DNA from: Streptomyces sp. NBC_00102
Lineage (GTDB): Bacteria; Actinomycetota; Actinomycetes; Streptomycetales; Streptomycetaceae
NCBI RefSeq assembly: GCF_026343115.1
Contig: NZ_JAPEMC010000001.1
Span: 992,001-1,056,000 of the forward strand
DNA: 64,000 nt
Reading direction: 5' to 3'
Of this stretch, positions 9,146 through 17,303 are shown piece by piece. Position numbers and translations under genes: made by a program. The notes under the pieces are model-generated. The model was not told the origin of the DNA. It ran no database searches and saw only the letters and a list, made by a program, of their open reading frames with translations. The first letter of the stretch is position 1, and every line of letters starts with the position of its first letter.

Positions 9146-10603
9146 ATGACCGAAGAGCCTCAGCCGACCTTCCGTTCCGCTTTCGCGGGGGCGTTGTCGC
9201 GCGTCGGGCTCGGGAGGGTCGCCGCCGAGGTGAACGCGGACGCCGACGGAGTGCGCCACCGGTCCCCGCTGCGGCGGGGGGAAATCCCGTGGCAGGACGT
9301 GAGGGCACTGCGCGTCCACCGGACGCCCACGCGGCGCCAGGAGCGCAAACGTGTCAGCCTGCTGCTGAGCGACGGGCGCGTCCGCTTTCTGCCCCAGCCG
9401 CGGAGCTACCTCACCACGGACCCGGAGTTCGACGCGAAGGTGGAAGCGCTGCGGGCGCTGCACCGCCGTCACGGAACGCCCGACGAGCCGGATCATCTCC
9501 ACGTCATCGACCCGCGCACGGGAGGGCACGGCCTCTTCCGGCCGCTCGCGCTGTGCGCGCTGCTGCTCGTGGTGGGCGCGACGGTGGCGGTGGTGGGCGT
9601 ACCCGACGCCCTCGCCGACCAACGGGCCTGGCGGTCGGCCGTCCCCTGCACGGCGGGGACCCCCTCCTACGATCGGGCCGAGTGCCTGACCGACAAGTCA
9701 GGAGTGATCTCCCGTACCGAGGCCAAGAGCGGCAAAGGCGAGGACAGTTGGCTGTATTTCTCCGGGAGCCGGCCACGCGAGCGGATCCTGGTGACCTACG
9801 ACACGGCCGTCGCGTTCGTGCCGGGCGACCGGGTCGAGGTGACCTTCTGGCGCGGAACCCCGAGAGCGGTCGTCGGCACACACGCGGCGTGGCACGAGCA
9901 CCTGGTCCCCGCAGGTCAGATCCTGGCCCTCGCGGCGGGGTTCGTGCTCGCCGCCGGTTACCCCGCCGCCGTGGCCGCGCTGCGGGTGCGGGGGCGCGGG
10001 CGTCCCGACGACGAAGTCCTTCCCTCGGTCTTCCCGTTCGTGGGCGCGCTGTTCGCGACGGCCCTGTGGCTACTGCCGCTCTGCGTCCTGCACCCCACGG
10101 ACCTGTTCGGGTCGCCCACGACGATCATCTGGGCGGTGGCCGGTACGGCCTTGTCGGCATGGCTCCTCGTACTGGCCGTCCGGGCCACCCGTGTACGGCC
10201 TCCGGCGGAGACCGTGTCGACGGACGCGACGGACGGCGTCGGCAGCGGGGAGGAGGAAGAAGTGTTCCTGTTCGCCCGGTTCCTGGACTCCACCGCTTAC
10301 AACCCGTACGGCTTCGGCACCCACCTCGTGCTGGGCGGCGGGGAAGCGCTCGCGGTCTCGCCGCACCCCGGTCCCGGCCGGTTCGCGGTGAAGCGGGTCC
10401 CGGTGGAGCGAATCACCGTCCTGCGGGTGCGGCGGCTCCGGGGCGACGACGGCGACGACGTCCCCGGCGACTGGCAGGTGGCAGAGCTGGACGACGCGGG
10501 CACCCCCCTCCGCCTCGGGGCCGCACCCGCCGACCTGGCCCGGATTCTGCACGCCCTGGGACACGCCACGAACGCTGTGGGGACCGGGGCACCCGCGCAC
10601 TGA
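9146..10603 (+). CDS. Membrane protein of unknown function, PH-like domain and four membrane segments
   Basis: A 485-residue protein that I do not recognise beyond general features. Residues 1-110 are soluble and look like a bacterial PH-type fold (RSPLRRGEIPWQDVRALRV, then LLLSDGRVRFLPQP). Hydrophobic segments lie near 131-155, 250-272, 292-315 and 325-345. An extracytoplasmic region between the first two has two cysteines (AVPCTAG and AECLTDK) that could form a disulfide. A soluble C-terminal domain of about 125 residues repeats the PH-like style. An acidic run GEEEEV precedes it. It stands alone, divergent from the LAETG gene. Confidence 0.7.
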   Translation: MTEEPQPTFRSAFAGALSRVGLGRVAAEVNADADGVRHRSPLRRGEIPWQDVRALRVHRTPTRRQERKRVSLLLSDGRVRFLPQPRSYLTTDPEFDAKVEALRALHRRHGTPDEPDHLHVIDPRTGGHGLFRPLALCALLLVVGATVAVVGVPDALADQRAWRSAVPCTAGTPSYDRAECLTDKSGVISRTEAKSGKGEDSWLYFSGSRPRERILVTYDTAVAFVPGDRVEVTFWRGTPRAVVGTHAAWHEHLVPAGQILALAAGFVLAAGYPAAVAALRVRGRGRPDDEVLPSVFPFVGALFATALWLLPLCVLHPTDLFGSPTTIIWAVAGTALSAWLLVLAVRATRVRPPAETVSTDATDGVGSGEEEEVFLFARFLDSTAYNPYGFGTHLVLGGGEALAVSPHPGPGRFAVKRVPVERITVLRVRRLRGDDGDDVPGDWQVAELDDAGTPLRLGAAPADLARILHALGHATNAVGTGAPAH

Positions 10604-10636
10604 AAGTGCTGTCCCGCATGATCCGCCGGACACGCC

Positions 10637-10972
10637 CTAACCCTCCGGGTAGAAGAGGAACAGCGTGCAGCCGGTCGGGGTCGACGGCACGTGCCACGAC
10701 CCGGCCGGGGCGTGCAGGAACGTGCCGGCAGGGTAGTCGCGTGCCCCGTCGTTGAAGGTGCCCGAAACTACGTAGACCTCCTCCGGGCCGGGCTCGTGGA
10801 CGTCGCGGCGCGGCCAGGAGGTACCCGCCTCCATCTCCAGCACGTTGGCGTGCGCGCCGGCCGGTCCTCTCCACAGGGGACGCAGCCGGATTCCGGGGAA
10901 CAGCTCACGGACCGGGGCTTCGTCGGCGGAGGCGGAGGTGTAACCCTCCTGCGCCAGAATTTCGGGGTGCAT
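10637..10972 (-). CDS. Small cupin-domain protein
   Basis: A 111-residue single-domain cupin, similar to the ChrR/anti-sigma-type cupins. Metal-ligand candidates are the histidine and glutamates in DVHEPGPEEVYVVSG and the histidine in LHAPAGSWHVP. The start ATG lies 72 bp from the divergent GlxA-type regulator, so the two probably share a promoter region. Alternative GTG codons upstream would add only a few residues. Cupins of this size bind a metal or small ligand. No substrate can be read from the sequence; coupled control with its regulator neighbour is inference. Confidence 0.75.
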   Translation of the reverse strand: MHPEILAQEGYTSASADEAPVRELFPGIRLRPLWRGPAGAHANVLEMEAGTSWPRRDVHEPGPEEVYVVSGTFNDGARDYPAGTFLHAPAGSWHVPSTPTGCTLFLFYPEG

Positions 10973-11044
10973 GCCCACAACCGTGCCGCGCCCGGGGCGC
11001 GGCAGGACAGAGACCGCGACGACACCGTAGGGTACTTTCCTGCC

Positions 11045-11980
11045 ATGCATCGCGTGGTGGCTCTGGTACGGCCGGTGCAGTCGGTCTTCGAACTCGGCTG
11101 CGCCGTCGAGGTCTTCGGCACCGAGCGGCCCGGAGTGCCGCAGCACTACACGTTCGAATCGTGCACGGAGACGCCCGGCCCGGTGCCGACCACGGGCGGA
11201 TACACGATGTCCGTCCCGCGGGGCCTGTCCGCGCTGGACACCGCGGACACCGTGATCATCCCGGGCTGGCTGCCGGTGGAGGAGCCGCTCACCGATGGCG
11301 CGCGCCGCGCGCTGGTGCGGGCGCACGCACGTGGGGCGCGGCTGGTCACGATCTGTTCCGGGGTGTTCGCGCTGGCCCGCACCGGACTGCTGGACGGCCG
11401 CTCGGCCACCACGCACTGGGCGCGTGCCGAGCAGCTCCGACGTGAGTTCCCCGGGGTGCGCGTGGAACCGGACAGGCTCTACGTGGATCACGGCGACGTC
11501 GCCACCAGCGCCGGCGCGGGCGCGGGGTTCGACCTCTGCCTGCACTTGGTCCGGAACGACCATGGGGCCGCCTACGCCGCTCTGCTCGCGCGGCACATGG
11601 TGCTGCCGCCGCTCCGCGAGGCCGGTCAGGCTCCGTACGCGCCGCCCCCACCGCCCGGCGACGCGCTCGACGGCCTGCTCCGATGGGCCGACGAGCGCCT
11701 CGGCACACGGCTGTCGGTGGACGACCTGGCCGGGTACCTCGGCGTCTCGCCCCGCACCCTGGCCCGGCGTTTCTCCGACCGGCTCGGCACCAGCCCGGGT
11801 GCGTGGCTGCTCGCCCGTCGGGTGGCCGCGGCCCGCACCCTGCTGGAGGAGACGGACTTGCCGGTCGAGGCGATCGCGACCCGCGTCGGTCTCACCTCCG
11901 CGGTCAACCTGCGCCGCCGCTTCCGTGCCGGGACCGGCACGACCCCGGGCGCCTACCGGCGAGCGTTCCGGGTCCCGTGA
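11045..11980 (+). CDS. GlxA-family transcriptional regulator (DJ-1/PfpI plus AraC HTH)
   Basis: A 311-residue regulator. The N-terminal DJ-1/PfpI-like domain (residues about 1-170) contains the nucleophile-elbow region TICSGVFALARTGLLDG, where the cysteine follows the usual GATase pattern but the domain acts as a sensor. The C-terminal AraC domain has two helix-turn-helix units: LSVDDLAGYLGVSPRTLARRF and VEAIATRVGLTSAVNLRRRF. It is divergent from the cupin gene and lies upstream of the convergent amidohydrolase gene. The nearest plausible targets are itself and the cupin. The family call is firm. Confidence 0.88.
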   Translation: MHRVVALVRPVQSVFELGCAVEVFGTERPGVPQHYTFESCTETPGPVPTTGGYTMSVPRGLSALDTADTVIIPGWLPVEEPLTDGARRALVRAHARGARLVTICSGVFALARTGLLDGRSATTHWARAEQLRREFPGVRVEPDRLYVDHGDVATSAGAGAGFDLCLHLVRNDHGAAYAALLARHMVLPPLREAGQAPYAPPPPPGDALDGLLRWADERLGTRLSVDDLAGYLGVSPRTLARRFSDRLGTSPGAWLLARRVAAARTLLEETDLPVEAIATRVGLTSAVNLRRRFRAGTGTTPGAYRRAFRVP

Positions 11981-12017
11981 TCCGCCGGACCCACGTACGC
12001 GATGTCAGCCCGCGGTA

Positions 12018-13142
12018 TCAGCCCACCACCCGGCCGTTCAGCACCACGTGGCGGGGCGCGGCCAGGACCGTCACGTCGGCGCGCGGGTCCTCGGCACAGA
12101 CGACCAGGTCGGCCGGGGCGCCCTCGTCCAGGGCGGGGCGGCCCAGCCAGCGCCTCGCTTCCCAGGTGGTCGCGGCGAGCGCCTCCAGGGGCGGGATGCC
12201 GGCCTTGACCAGCTCGGCGACCTCGGCGGCCACCAGGCCGTGCGGGAGCGAGCCGCCCGCGTCCGTACCGACGAAGACCGGGATGCCCGCGTCGTACGCC
12301 GCGCGCACGGTGTCGTACCGGCGTGCGTGGAGCCGGCGCAGATGGGCCGACCAGCGCGGGAACTTGGCCTCGCCGCCGTCCGCCAGGTGCGGGAAGGTCG
12401 CGATGTTGACCAGGGTCGGCACGATCGCGACGCCGCGTTCGGCGAAGAGCGGAATGGTGTCCTCGGTGAGGCCGGTGGCGTGCTCGACACAGTCGATCCC
12501 GGCCTCCACCAGGTCGCGCAGCGAGTCCTCGGCGAAGCAGTGCGCGGTGACCCGGGCGCCCAGCCGGTGGGCCTCGGCGATGGCGGCCTCCACCTCTCCG
12601 CGCGGCCAGCAGGGGGTGAGGTCGCCCACTTCCCGGTCGATCCAGTCACCGACCAGCTTCACCCAGCCGTCGCCCCGGCGGGCCTCACGGGCGACGTACG
12701 CGACCAGGTCGCCGGGCTCGATCTCGTGGGCGTAGTTGCGGATGTAGCGGCGGGTCCTGGCGATGTGGCGGCCGGCCCTGATGATCTTCGGCAGGTCGTC
12801 CCGCTCGTCGGTCCAGCGGGTGTCGGAGGGCGATCCGGCGTCGCGGAGCAGCAGGGCGCCGGCCTCCCGGTCGGTGAGCGCCTGCTGCTCGGTGGTGGCG
12901 GCGTCGACGGGGCCGTGGCGGTCGAGGCCGACGTGGCAGTGCGCGTCCACCAGTCCGGGCAGTACCCAGCCCTCGACGGTGTCCGCCGCGTCCGCGCCGG
13001 GGGGCCGCTCGTAGGTGATCCGGCCGTCCACGGCCCACAGTTCGTCCCGCACCTCGTCCGGGCCGACGAGCACCCGTCCCCTCACCCGCAGCACGCGCCG
13101 GTCCCGGTCGCGGTGCTCGCGCTGATCGCTGTGATCACTCAT
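12018..13142 (-). CDS. Amidohydrolase (imidazolonepropionase/prolidase-like)
   Basis: A 374-residue metal-dependent hydrolase of the amidohydrolase superfamily. The first metal motif is VDAHCHVGLD near residue 65, a lysine (GWVKLVG) occupies the expected carbamylation position, and later histidines appear in VTAHCF and CVEHATG. The catalytic aspartate is in VFVGTDAGGS. The substrate cannot be assigned. Its ATG faces the class V aminotransferase gene across a short shared promoter region with a perfect 21-bp direct repeat, so the two may be co-controlled as one pathway. Confidence 0.82.
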   Translation of the reverse strand: MSDHSDQREHRDRDRRVLRVRGRVLVGPDEVRDELWAVDGRITYERPPGADAADTVEGWVLPGLVDAHCHVGLDRHGPVDAATTEQQALTDREAGALLLRDAGSPSDTRWTDERDDLPKIIRAGRHIARTRRYIRNYAHEIEPGDLVAYVAREARRGDGWVKLVGDWIDREVGDLTPCWPRGEVEAAIAEAHRLGARVTAHCFAEDSLRDLVEAGIDCVEHATGLTEDTIPLFAERGVAIVPTLVNIATFPHLADGGEAKFPRWSAHLRRLHARRYDTVRAAYDAGIPVFVGTDAGGSLPHGLVAAEVAELVKAGIPPLEALAATTWEARRWLGRPALDEGAPADLVVCAEDPRADVTVLAAPRHVVLNGRVVG

Positions 13143-13183
13143 GTGCGGCACTGTACGAGGCGGTCGGTACTCTCGGACCGAGC

Positions 13184-13226
13184 GCTGTTCGTACACAGGC
13201 CCGCTGCTGTTCGTACACAGGCCCGC
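13184..13226. promoter_or_regulatory. Two perfect 21-bp direct repeats between divergent genes
   Basis: The 21-mer beginning GCTGTTCGTACACAGG and ending CCCGC occurs at 13184-13204 and again at 13206-13226, a 22-bp period or about two helical turns. The pair lies between the divergent amidohydrolase and aminotransferase genes. Tandem sites of this spacing suit a regulator that binds one face of the DNA. Inside each copy TGTTCGTACA is a near-palindrome. Confidence 0.55.
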
Positions 13227-13259
13227 AGAATGACTGACCGAACCGGAGAGAGCACCACC

Positions 13260-14366
13260 GTGACGCACCCCTTCCTCGACCTCGCCCCGCTCACCCCCGC
13301 GCACTTCGCGGCCATCGAGAAGCGGGTGGCCGGCCTCCTCGCCACCGAGCAGGACGTGGTGATCATGCAGGGTGAGGCGCTGCTGCCTCTGGAGGGCTGC
13401 ATCCGGGGCGCCGCCCGGCCCGGTACGACCGCGCTCAACGTCGTCACCGGCCCGTACGGACAGACCTTCGGGAACTGGCTGCGCGACTGCGGCGCCGAGG
13501 TGATCGACCTGGCGGTGCCGTTCCACACGGCCGTCACCGCCGAGCAGGTCGCCGCCGCCCTGGCCGAGCACCCGGAGATCGACTTCGTCTCCCTGGTGCA
13601 CGCGGAGGCCGCGACCGGTAACACCAACCCCGTCGCCGAGATCGGTGAGGTCGTCCGGGCCCACGGTGCCCTCTTCATGCTGGACGCGGTGGCCTCGGTG
13701 GGCGCCGAGCCGTTGCTGCCGGACGCGTGGGGCGTGGACCTGTGCGTGATCGGCGCGCAGAAGGCGATGGGCGGCCCGGCGGGCGTCTCGGCCGTCTCGG
13801 TGAGCGGGCGCGCCTGGGAGCGGATCGCCGCCAACCCGCAGGCGCCGCGCCACTCCTACCTTTCGCTGCTGGACTGGAAGCAGCGGTGGATCGACGGTGG
13901 CCGCAAGGCGCTGCTGCACGCCCCGGCGCAGCTGGAGATGCTGGCGCTGGAGGCGTGCGTCGAGCGGATCGAGGCGGAGGGTCTGGAGGCTCTCATGGCC
14001 CGTCACTCCGCCGCCGCCGCTGCCACCCGGGCGGGCGCGCTCGCGCTCGGCGGTGGGCTGACGCCGTACGTCCACGAGGCGCGCGACGCCGCACCGGTCG
14101 CCACGACGCTGCGGGTGCCGGACGGGGTGGACGCCTCCGCGCTGGTGGCGCAGGCGCTTCTGACGGAGCCCTCGCTGCCGCTGATCGCGGGCGGCGGGGC
14201 GCTGTCGAAGGAGATGGTCCGGGTCAATCACTACGGGGTGGACGCGACGCGCGGAGCGGTCCTCGCCTCCCTCGCGGCGCTGGGTTCGGCGCTGGCCGGG
14301 GCCGGCCGGCAGGTCGATCTGGAAGCTGCCCGCACAGCCGTGCGGGAAACCTGGCCGAACGTATGA
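13260..14366 (+). CDS. Class V PLP-dependent aminotransferase
   Basis: A 368-residue fold-type I enzyme of the alanine-glyoxylate/serine-pyruvate aminotransferase group. The PLP lysine is in IGAQKAMGGPAGVS, preceded by the aspartate in FMLDAVASVGAEP. The catalytic fold is complete and of normal length. GTG was chosen as the start because GGAGAG lies ten bases upstream; an upstream ATG would add ten residues. It is divergent from the amidohydrolase and ends at a strong terminator before the ectoine genes. Its amino donor and acceptor are unknown; a link with the amidohydrolase in breakdown of a nitrogen compound is inference. Confidence 0.85.
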   Translation: MTHPFLDLAPLTPAHFAAIEKRVAGLLATEQDVVIMQGEALLPLEGCIRGAARPGTTALNVVTGPYGQTFGNWLRDCGAEVIDLAVPFHTAVTAEQVAAALAEHPEIDFVSLVHAEAATGNTNPVAEIGEVVRAHGALFMLDAVASVGAEPLLPDAWGVDLCVIGAQKAMGGPAGVSAVSVSGRAWERIAANPQAPRHSYLSLLDWKQRWIDGGRKALLHAPAQLEMLALEACVERIEAEGLEALMARHSAAAAATRAGALALGGGLTPYVHEARDAAPVATTLRVPDGVDASALVAQALLTEPSLPLIAGGGALSKEMVRVNHYGVDATRGAVLASLAALGSALAGAGRQVDLEAARTAVRETWPNV

Positions 14367-14427
14367 CCCACCGGGCGCGGCGCTTTTCGCGGCCGTTGCC
14401 CGAATTCCCTGAGCATTGAATTCCATG

Positions 14428-14467
14428 AATGCGGGGAGCTGCTTTTCGACAAGCAGCTCCCCGCATT
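14428..14467 (+). terminator. Strong hairpin terminator after the aminotransferase gene
   Basis: A perfect 17-bp inverted repeat (arms 14428-14444 and 14451-14467, 6-base loop TTCGAC) follows the stop by about 60 bp. Only two T residues follow (CTT), which is common for terminators in high-GC actinobacteria. Confidence 0.85.
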
Positions 14468-14689
14468 CTTGTGCCCGGGTTCCCGTGACGTAAACGCGTT
14501 GATCACGGGGGCGTCCGGAGTGGTGGTCCGGGCGCGTTTCACGGGAGTTGCATCGCTGTGACAGACCCCACACGAGGGGTGTTATGCCGGATAAATCCGC
14601 TACGAAACACCAGAAAACGCCCGCCCGACCGATCGGGCTCGCACTCGCGTGATAACACGTGGGCCTGCGCCACCCAACCCTTTTCGCCA

Positions 14690-14725
14690 GTGCAATTCTG
14701 CAATTTGCTGGGTAAATTCCCTGGC
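14690..14725 (+). promoter_or_regulatory. Possible ectA promoter giving a leaderless transcript
   Basis: TAAATT at 14713-14718 is the best -10-like hexamer in this GC-rich stretch and ends only seven bases before the ectA ATG. There is no clear ribosome site. If used, transcription would start at or next to the ATG. The -35 region (around 14690-14695) is poor, so an activator or alternative sigma factor may be needed. The rest of the gap 14468-14689 has AT-rich patches but no gene. Confidence 0.4.
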
Positions 14726-15292
14726 ATGAGCGCCGCACCAGCAGACCTTGCCCGTGCCCGAATCGACTCCGCCGCCGCCGATGCGCCGACAGCCCCGAGC
14801 ACATTCCTCACCGTGGACGTCCCACGCGTGGAGGACGGGGCTTCGTTGTGGCGCATCGCCCGCGACTCCGAGGTCCTCGACCTCAACTCCTCGTACAGCT
14901 ACCTGCTCTGGTGCCGCGACTTCGCGGCGACCTCGGTGGTCGCCCGGGACGAGCGCGGCGAGCCGGTCGCCTTCGTGACCGGTTACGTCCGCCCGGACCG
15001 CCCGCAGACGCTCGTCGTCTGGCAGGTGGCGGTCGACTGTGCGTACCGGGGCCGGGGGCTGGCCGCCACCCTGCTGGACGCGCTGACCGGACGCGTCGCC
15101 GCGGAACAGGGGCTGGTCGCGGTCGAGACGACCGTGACGCCCGACAACACCGCGTCGAACCGGCTCTTCACCTCGTACGCCGAGCGTCACGACGTGGGGC
15201 TGGAGCACGAGGTGCTCTTCGCCGGGGAACTGTTCCCCGAGGACACGCACCTGCCCGAAGTGCTGTACCGCATCGGGCCGTTCGGCAGCTGA
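14726..15292 (+). CDS. ectA: L-2,4-diaminobutyrate N-acetyltransferase
   Basis: EctA, a 188-residue GNAT enzyme that acetylates diaminobutyrate on the gamma nitrogen, the second step of ectoine synthesis. The acetyl-CoA-binding motif is AVDCAYRGRGLAATLLDAL; LNSSYSYLLWCRDFAATS is typical of EctA. The N-terminal 30 residues are alanine-rich and variable. The start was set at the ATG with a promoter-like hexamer close by. It opens the ectABCD cluster and is followed by a repeat-rich gap before ectB. Confidence 0.93.
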   Translation: MSAAPADLARARIDSAAADAPTAPSTFLTVDVPRVEDGASLWRIARDSEVLDLNSSYSYLLWCRDFAATSVVARDERGEPVAFVTGYVRPDRPQTLVVWQVAVDCAYRGRGLAATLLDALTGRVAAEQGLVAVETTVTPDNTASNRLFTSYAERHDVGLEHEVLFAGELFPEDTHLPEVLYRIGPFGS

Positions 15293-15374
15293 CGCCGGGC
15301 AGGCCCGCAGGGGCCGCCGCCATCCGCCGGCTCCGTTCCCCCTCACCGCTCACGCGTCCGCCCGCGCCGCCGCC

Positions 15375-15513
15375 GTGCCGCCGGACCACCGCCCACGGGT
15401 CCGCGCCGCCGCCGCCGTGCCGCCGGACCACCGCCCACGGGTCCGCGCCGCCGCCGCCGTGCCGCCGGACCACCGCCCACGGGTCCGCGCCGCCGCCGCC
15501 GTGCCGCCGGACC
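15375..15513 (+). repeat. 42-bp tandem repeat between ectA and ectB
   Basis: Three perfect 42-bp units start at 15375, 15417 and 15459, and a partial fourth starts at 15501. The period is 14 codons in the ectB frame, and no stop separates the array from ectB. If translated it would give VPPDHRPRVRAAAA units. The good ribosome site AGGAG before the ectB GTG argues that the array is normally an untranslated spacer. Confidence 0.9.
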
Positions 15514-15539
15514 CGTGCACAACCCCTCAGGAGATCGCC

Positions 15540-16805
15540 GTGACCATCACCCCGCCCGCCCTGAGCGTCTTCGAGACACTGGAGTCCGAGGTCCGGAGCT
15601 ACTGCCGGAGCTGGCCCGCCGTGTTCGACCACGCGCGGGGCGCCCGGCTGACCGACGAGGACGGCCACAGCTACCTCGACTTCTTCGCCGGCGCCGGTTC
15701 ACTCAACTACGGCCACAACAACCCCGTGCTGAAAAGGGCGTTGCTCGACTACATCGAGCGGGACGGCATCACCCACGGGCTGGACATGGCGACGACGGCG
15801 AAGCGCGCCTTCCTGGAGACCTTCCAGAACGTGATCCTGCGGCCGCGCGATCTGCCGTACAAGGTGATGTTCCCGGGCCCGACCGGTACCAACGCCGTCG
15901 AATCGGCACTGAAGCTGGCGCGCAAGGTGAAGGGGCGCGAGTCCGTGGTCTCCTTCACCAACGCCTTCCACGGGATGTCGCTCGGCTCGCTCGCGGTGAC
16001 CGGCAACGCGTTCAAGCGGGCCGGTGCGGGCATCCCGCTGGTGCACGGCACCCCGATGCCGTTCGACAACTACTTCGACGGCCAGGTCCCCGACTTCCTG
16101 TGGTTCGAGCGGCTGTTGGAGGACCAGGGCTCCGGGCTGAACAAGCCGGCCGCCGTGATCGTGGAGACCGTCCAGGGAGAGGGCGGCATCAACGTCGCCC
16201 GCGCCGAGTGGCTGCGCGCGCTCCAGGAGCTGTGCCACCGCCAGGACATGCTGCTGATCGTGGACGACATCCAGATGGGCTGCGGGCGTACCGGCGGCTT
16301 CTTCTCCTTCGAGGAGGCGGGGATCGTCCCGGACATCGTCACCCTGTCGAAGTCCATCAGCGGCTACGGACTGCCCATGTCCCTCTGCCTGTTCACCCCG
16401 GAGCTGGACGTCTGGGAGCCCGGCGAGCACAACGGCACCTTCCGCGGCAACAACCCGGCGTTCGTCACGGCCGCCGCCGCGCTCGACGCCTACTGGGCGG
16501 ACGGCCACATGGAGCGGCAGACGAAGGCCCGCGGCGAGCAGGTGGAGCAGGCCCTGCTCTCCGTCTGTGCCGAGGACGCCACCGCCTCCTTCCGGGGCCG
16601 GGGCCTGGTGTGGGGGGTGGAGTTCACCGACCCGGCGCGCGCCTCGGCGGTCACCGCGCGCGCCTTCGAGCTCGGGCTGCTGCTGGAGACCTCGGGCCCG
16701 CAGAGCGAAGTCGTCAAGCTGCTGCCGCCGCTGACCATCACCCCCGAGGAGCTGGACGAGGGGCTGCGCACACTGGCCCGTTCCGTCCGCGAGACAGCCT
16801 CATGA
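15540..16805 (+). CDS. ectB: Diaminobutyrate-2-oxoglutarate transaminase
   Basis: EctB, 421 residues, converts aspartate semialdehyde and glutamate to L-2,4-diaminobutyrate, the first committed ectoine step. It is a class III aminotransferase with the PLP lysine in VTLSKSISGYGLPMS, the aspartate in LLIVDDIQMGCGRTG, and GPTGTNAVESALKLAR for cofactor phosphate binding. The GTG start has AGGAG seven bases upstream; upstream in-frame codons would add the repeat-encoded stretch. The stop is followed by about 95 bp before ectC. Confidence 0.95.
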   Translation: MTITPPALSVFETLESEVRSYCRSWPAVFDHARGARLTDEDGHSYLDFFAGAGSLNYGHNNPVLKRALLDYIERDGITHGLDMATTAKRAFLETFQNVILRPRDLPYKVMFPGPTGTNAVESALKLARKVKGRESVVSFTNAFHGMSLGSLAVTGNAFKRAGAGIPLVHGTPMPFDNYFDGQVPDFLWFERLLEDQGSGLNKPAAVIVETVQGEGGINVARAEWLRALQELCHRQDMLLIVDDIQMGCGRTGGFFSFEEAGIVPDIVTLSKSISGYGLPMSLCLFTPELDVWEPGEHNGTFRGNNPAFVTAAAALDAYWADGHMERQTKARGEQVEQALLSVCAEDATASFRGRGLVWGVEFTDPARASAVTARAFELGLLLETSGPQSEVVKLLPPLTITPEELDEGLRTLARSVRETAS

Positions 16806-16901
16806 CCAGCGCGCTCCCTTCGGGGGACGCGGCCTGACCGGGTCTTCCCCGGGCAGGCGACACAGAGAGAGTCACCGCAGAGAGAAAGGCACCACACCAC
16901 C

Positions 16902-17300
16902 GTGATCGTCCGTTCGTTCAACGACATCGAGAACACCGACCGGCACGTGAGGTCCGCCTCCGGGACCTGGGAGAGCAAGCGCATCGTGCTCGCCAAGGAG
17001 AAGGTGGGCTTCTCGCTCCACGAGACCATCCTGTACGCGGGCACGGAGACGTCGATGTGGTACGCGAACCACATCGAGGCCGTCCTGTGCACGCGGGGGG
17101 AGGCCGAACTCACCAACGACGACACCGGTGAGAAGCACTGGATCGCCCCCGGCACCATGTACCTGCTCAACGGCCACGAGCACCACACGCTCCGGCCGAA
17201 GACCGATTTCCACTGCGTCTGCGTCTTCAATCCGCCCGTCACCGGACGGGAGGACCACGACGAGAACGGCGTCTACCCGCTGCTGACCGAGGAGGCCTGA
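16902..17300 (+). CDS. ectC: L-ectoine synthase
   Basis: EctC, a 132-residue cupin that closes N-acetyl-diaminobutyrate to ectoine with loss of water. Typical stretches are [33 protein letters not shown] and [17 protein letters not shown], which carry the metal and substrate ligands. The length is exactly that of the family. A GTG start lies 14 bases after GAGAAAGG. ectD starts three bases after its stop, so ectC and ectD are translated together. Confidence 0.96.
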   Translation: MIVRSFNDIENTDRHVRSASGTWESKRIVLAKEKVGFSLHETILYAGTETSMWYANHIEAVLCTRGEAELTNDDTGEKHWIAPGTMYLLNGHEHHTLRPKTDFHCVCVFNPPVTGREDHDENGVYPLLTEEA

Positions 17301-17303
17301 ACC

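Noticed and set aside
12018..14804. A 928-codon open frame running through the amidohydrolase and antisense to the aminotransferase
   Set aside because: Only the 3' part (374 codons from the ATG at 13142) has protein-family motifs.
15375..15539. EctB starting upstream to include the repeat-encoded peptide as the main form
   Set aside because: The GTG at 15540 has a good AGGAG site and gives the normal EctB length; kept as a finding rather than as the annotated start.
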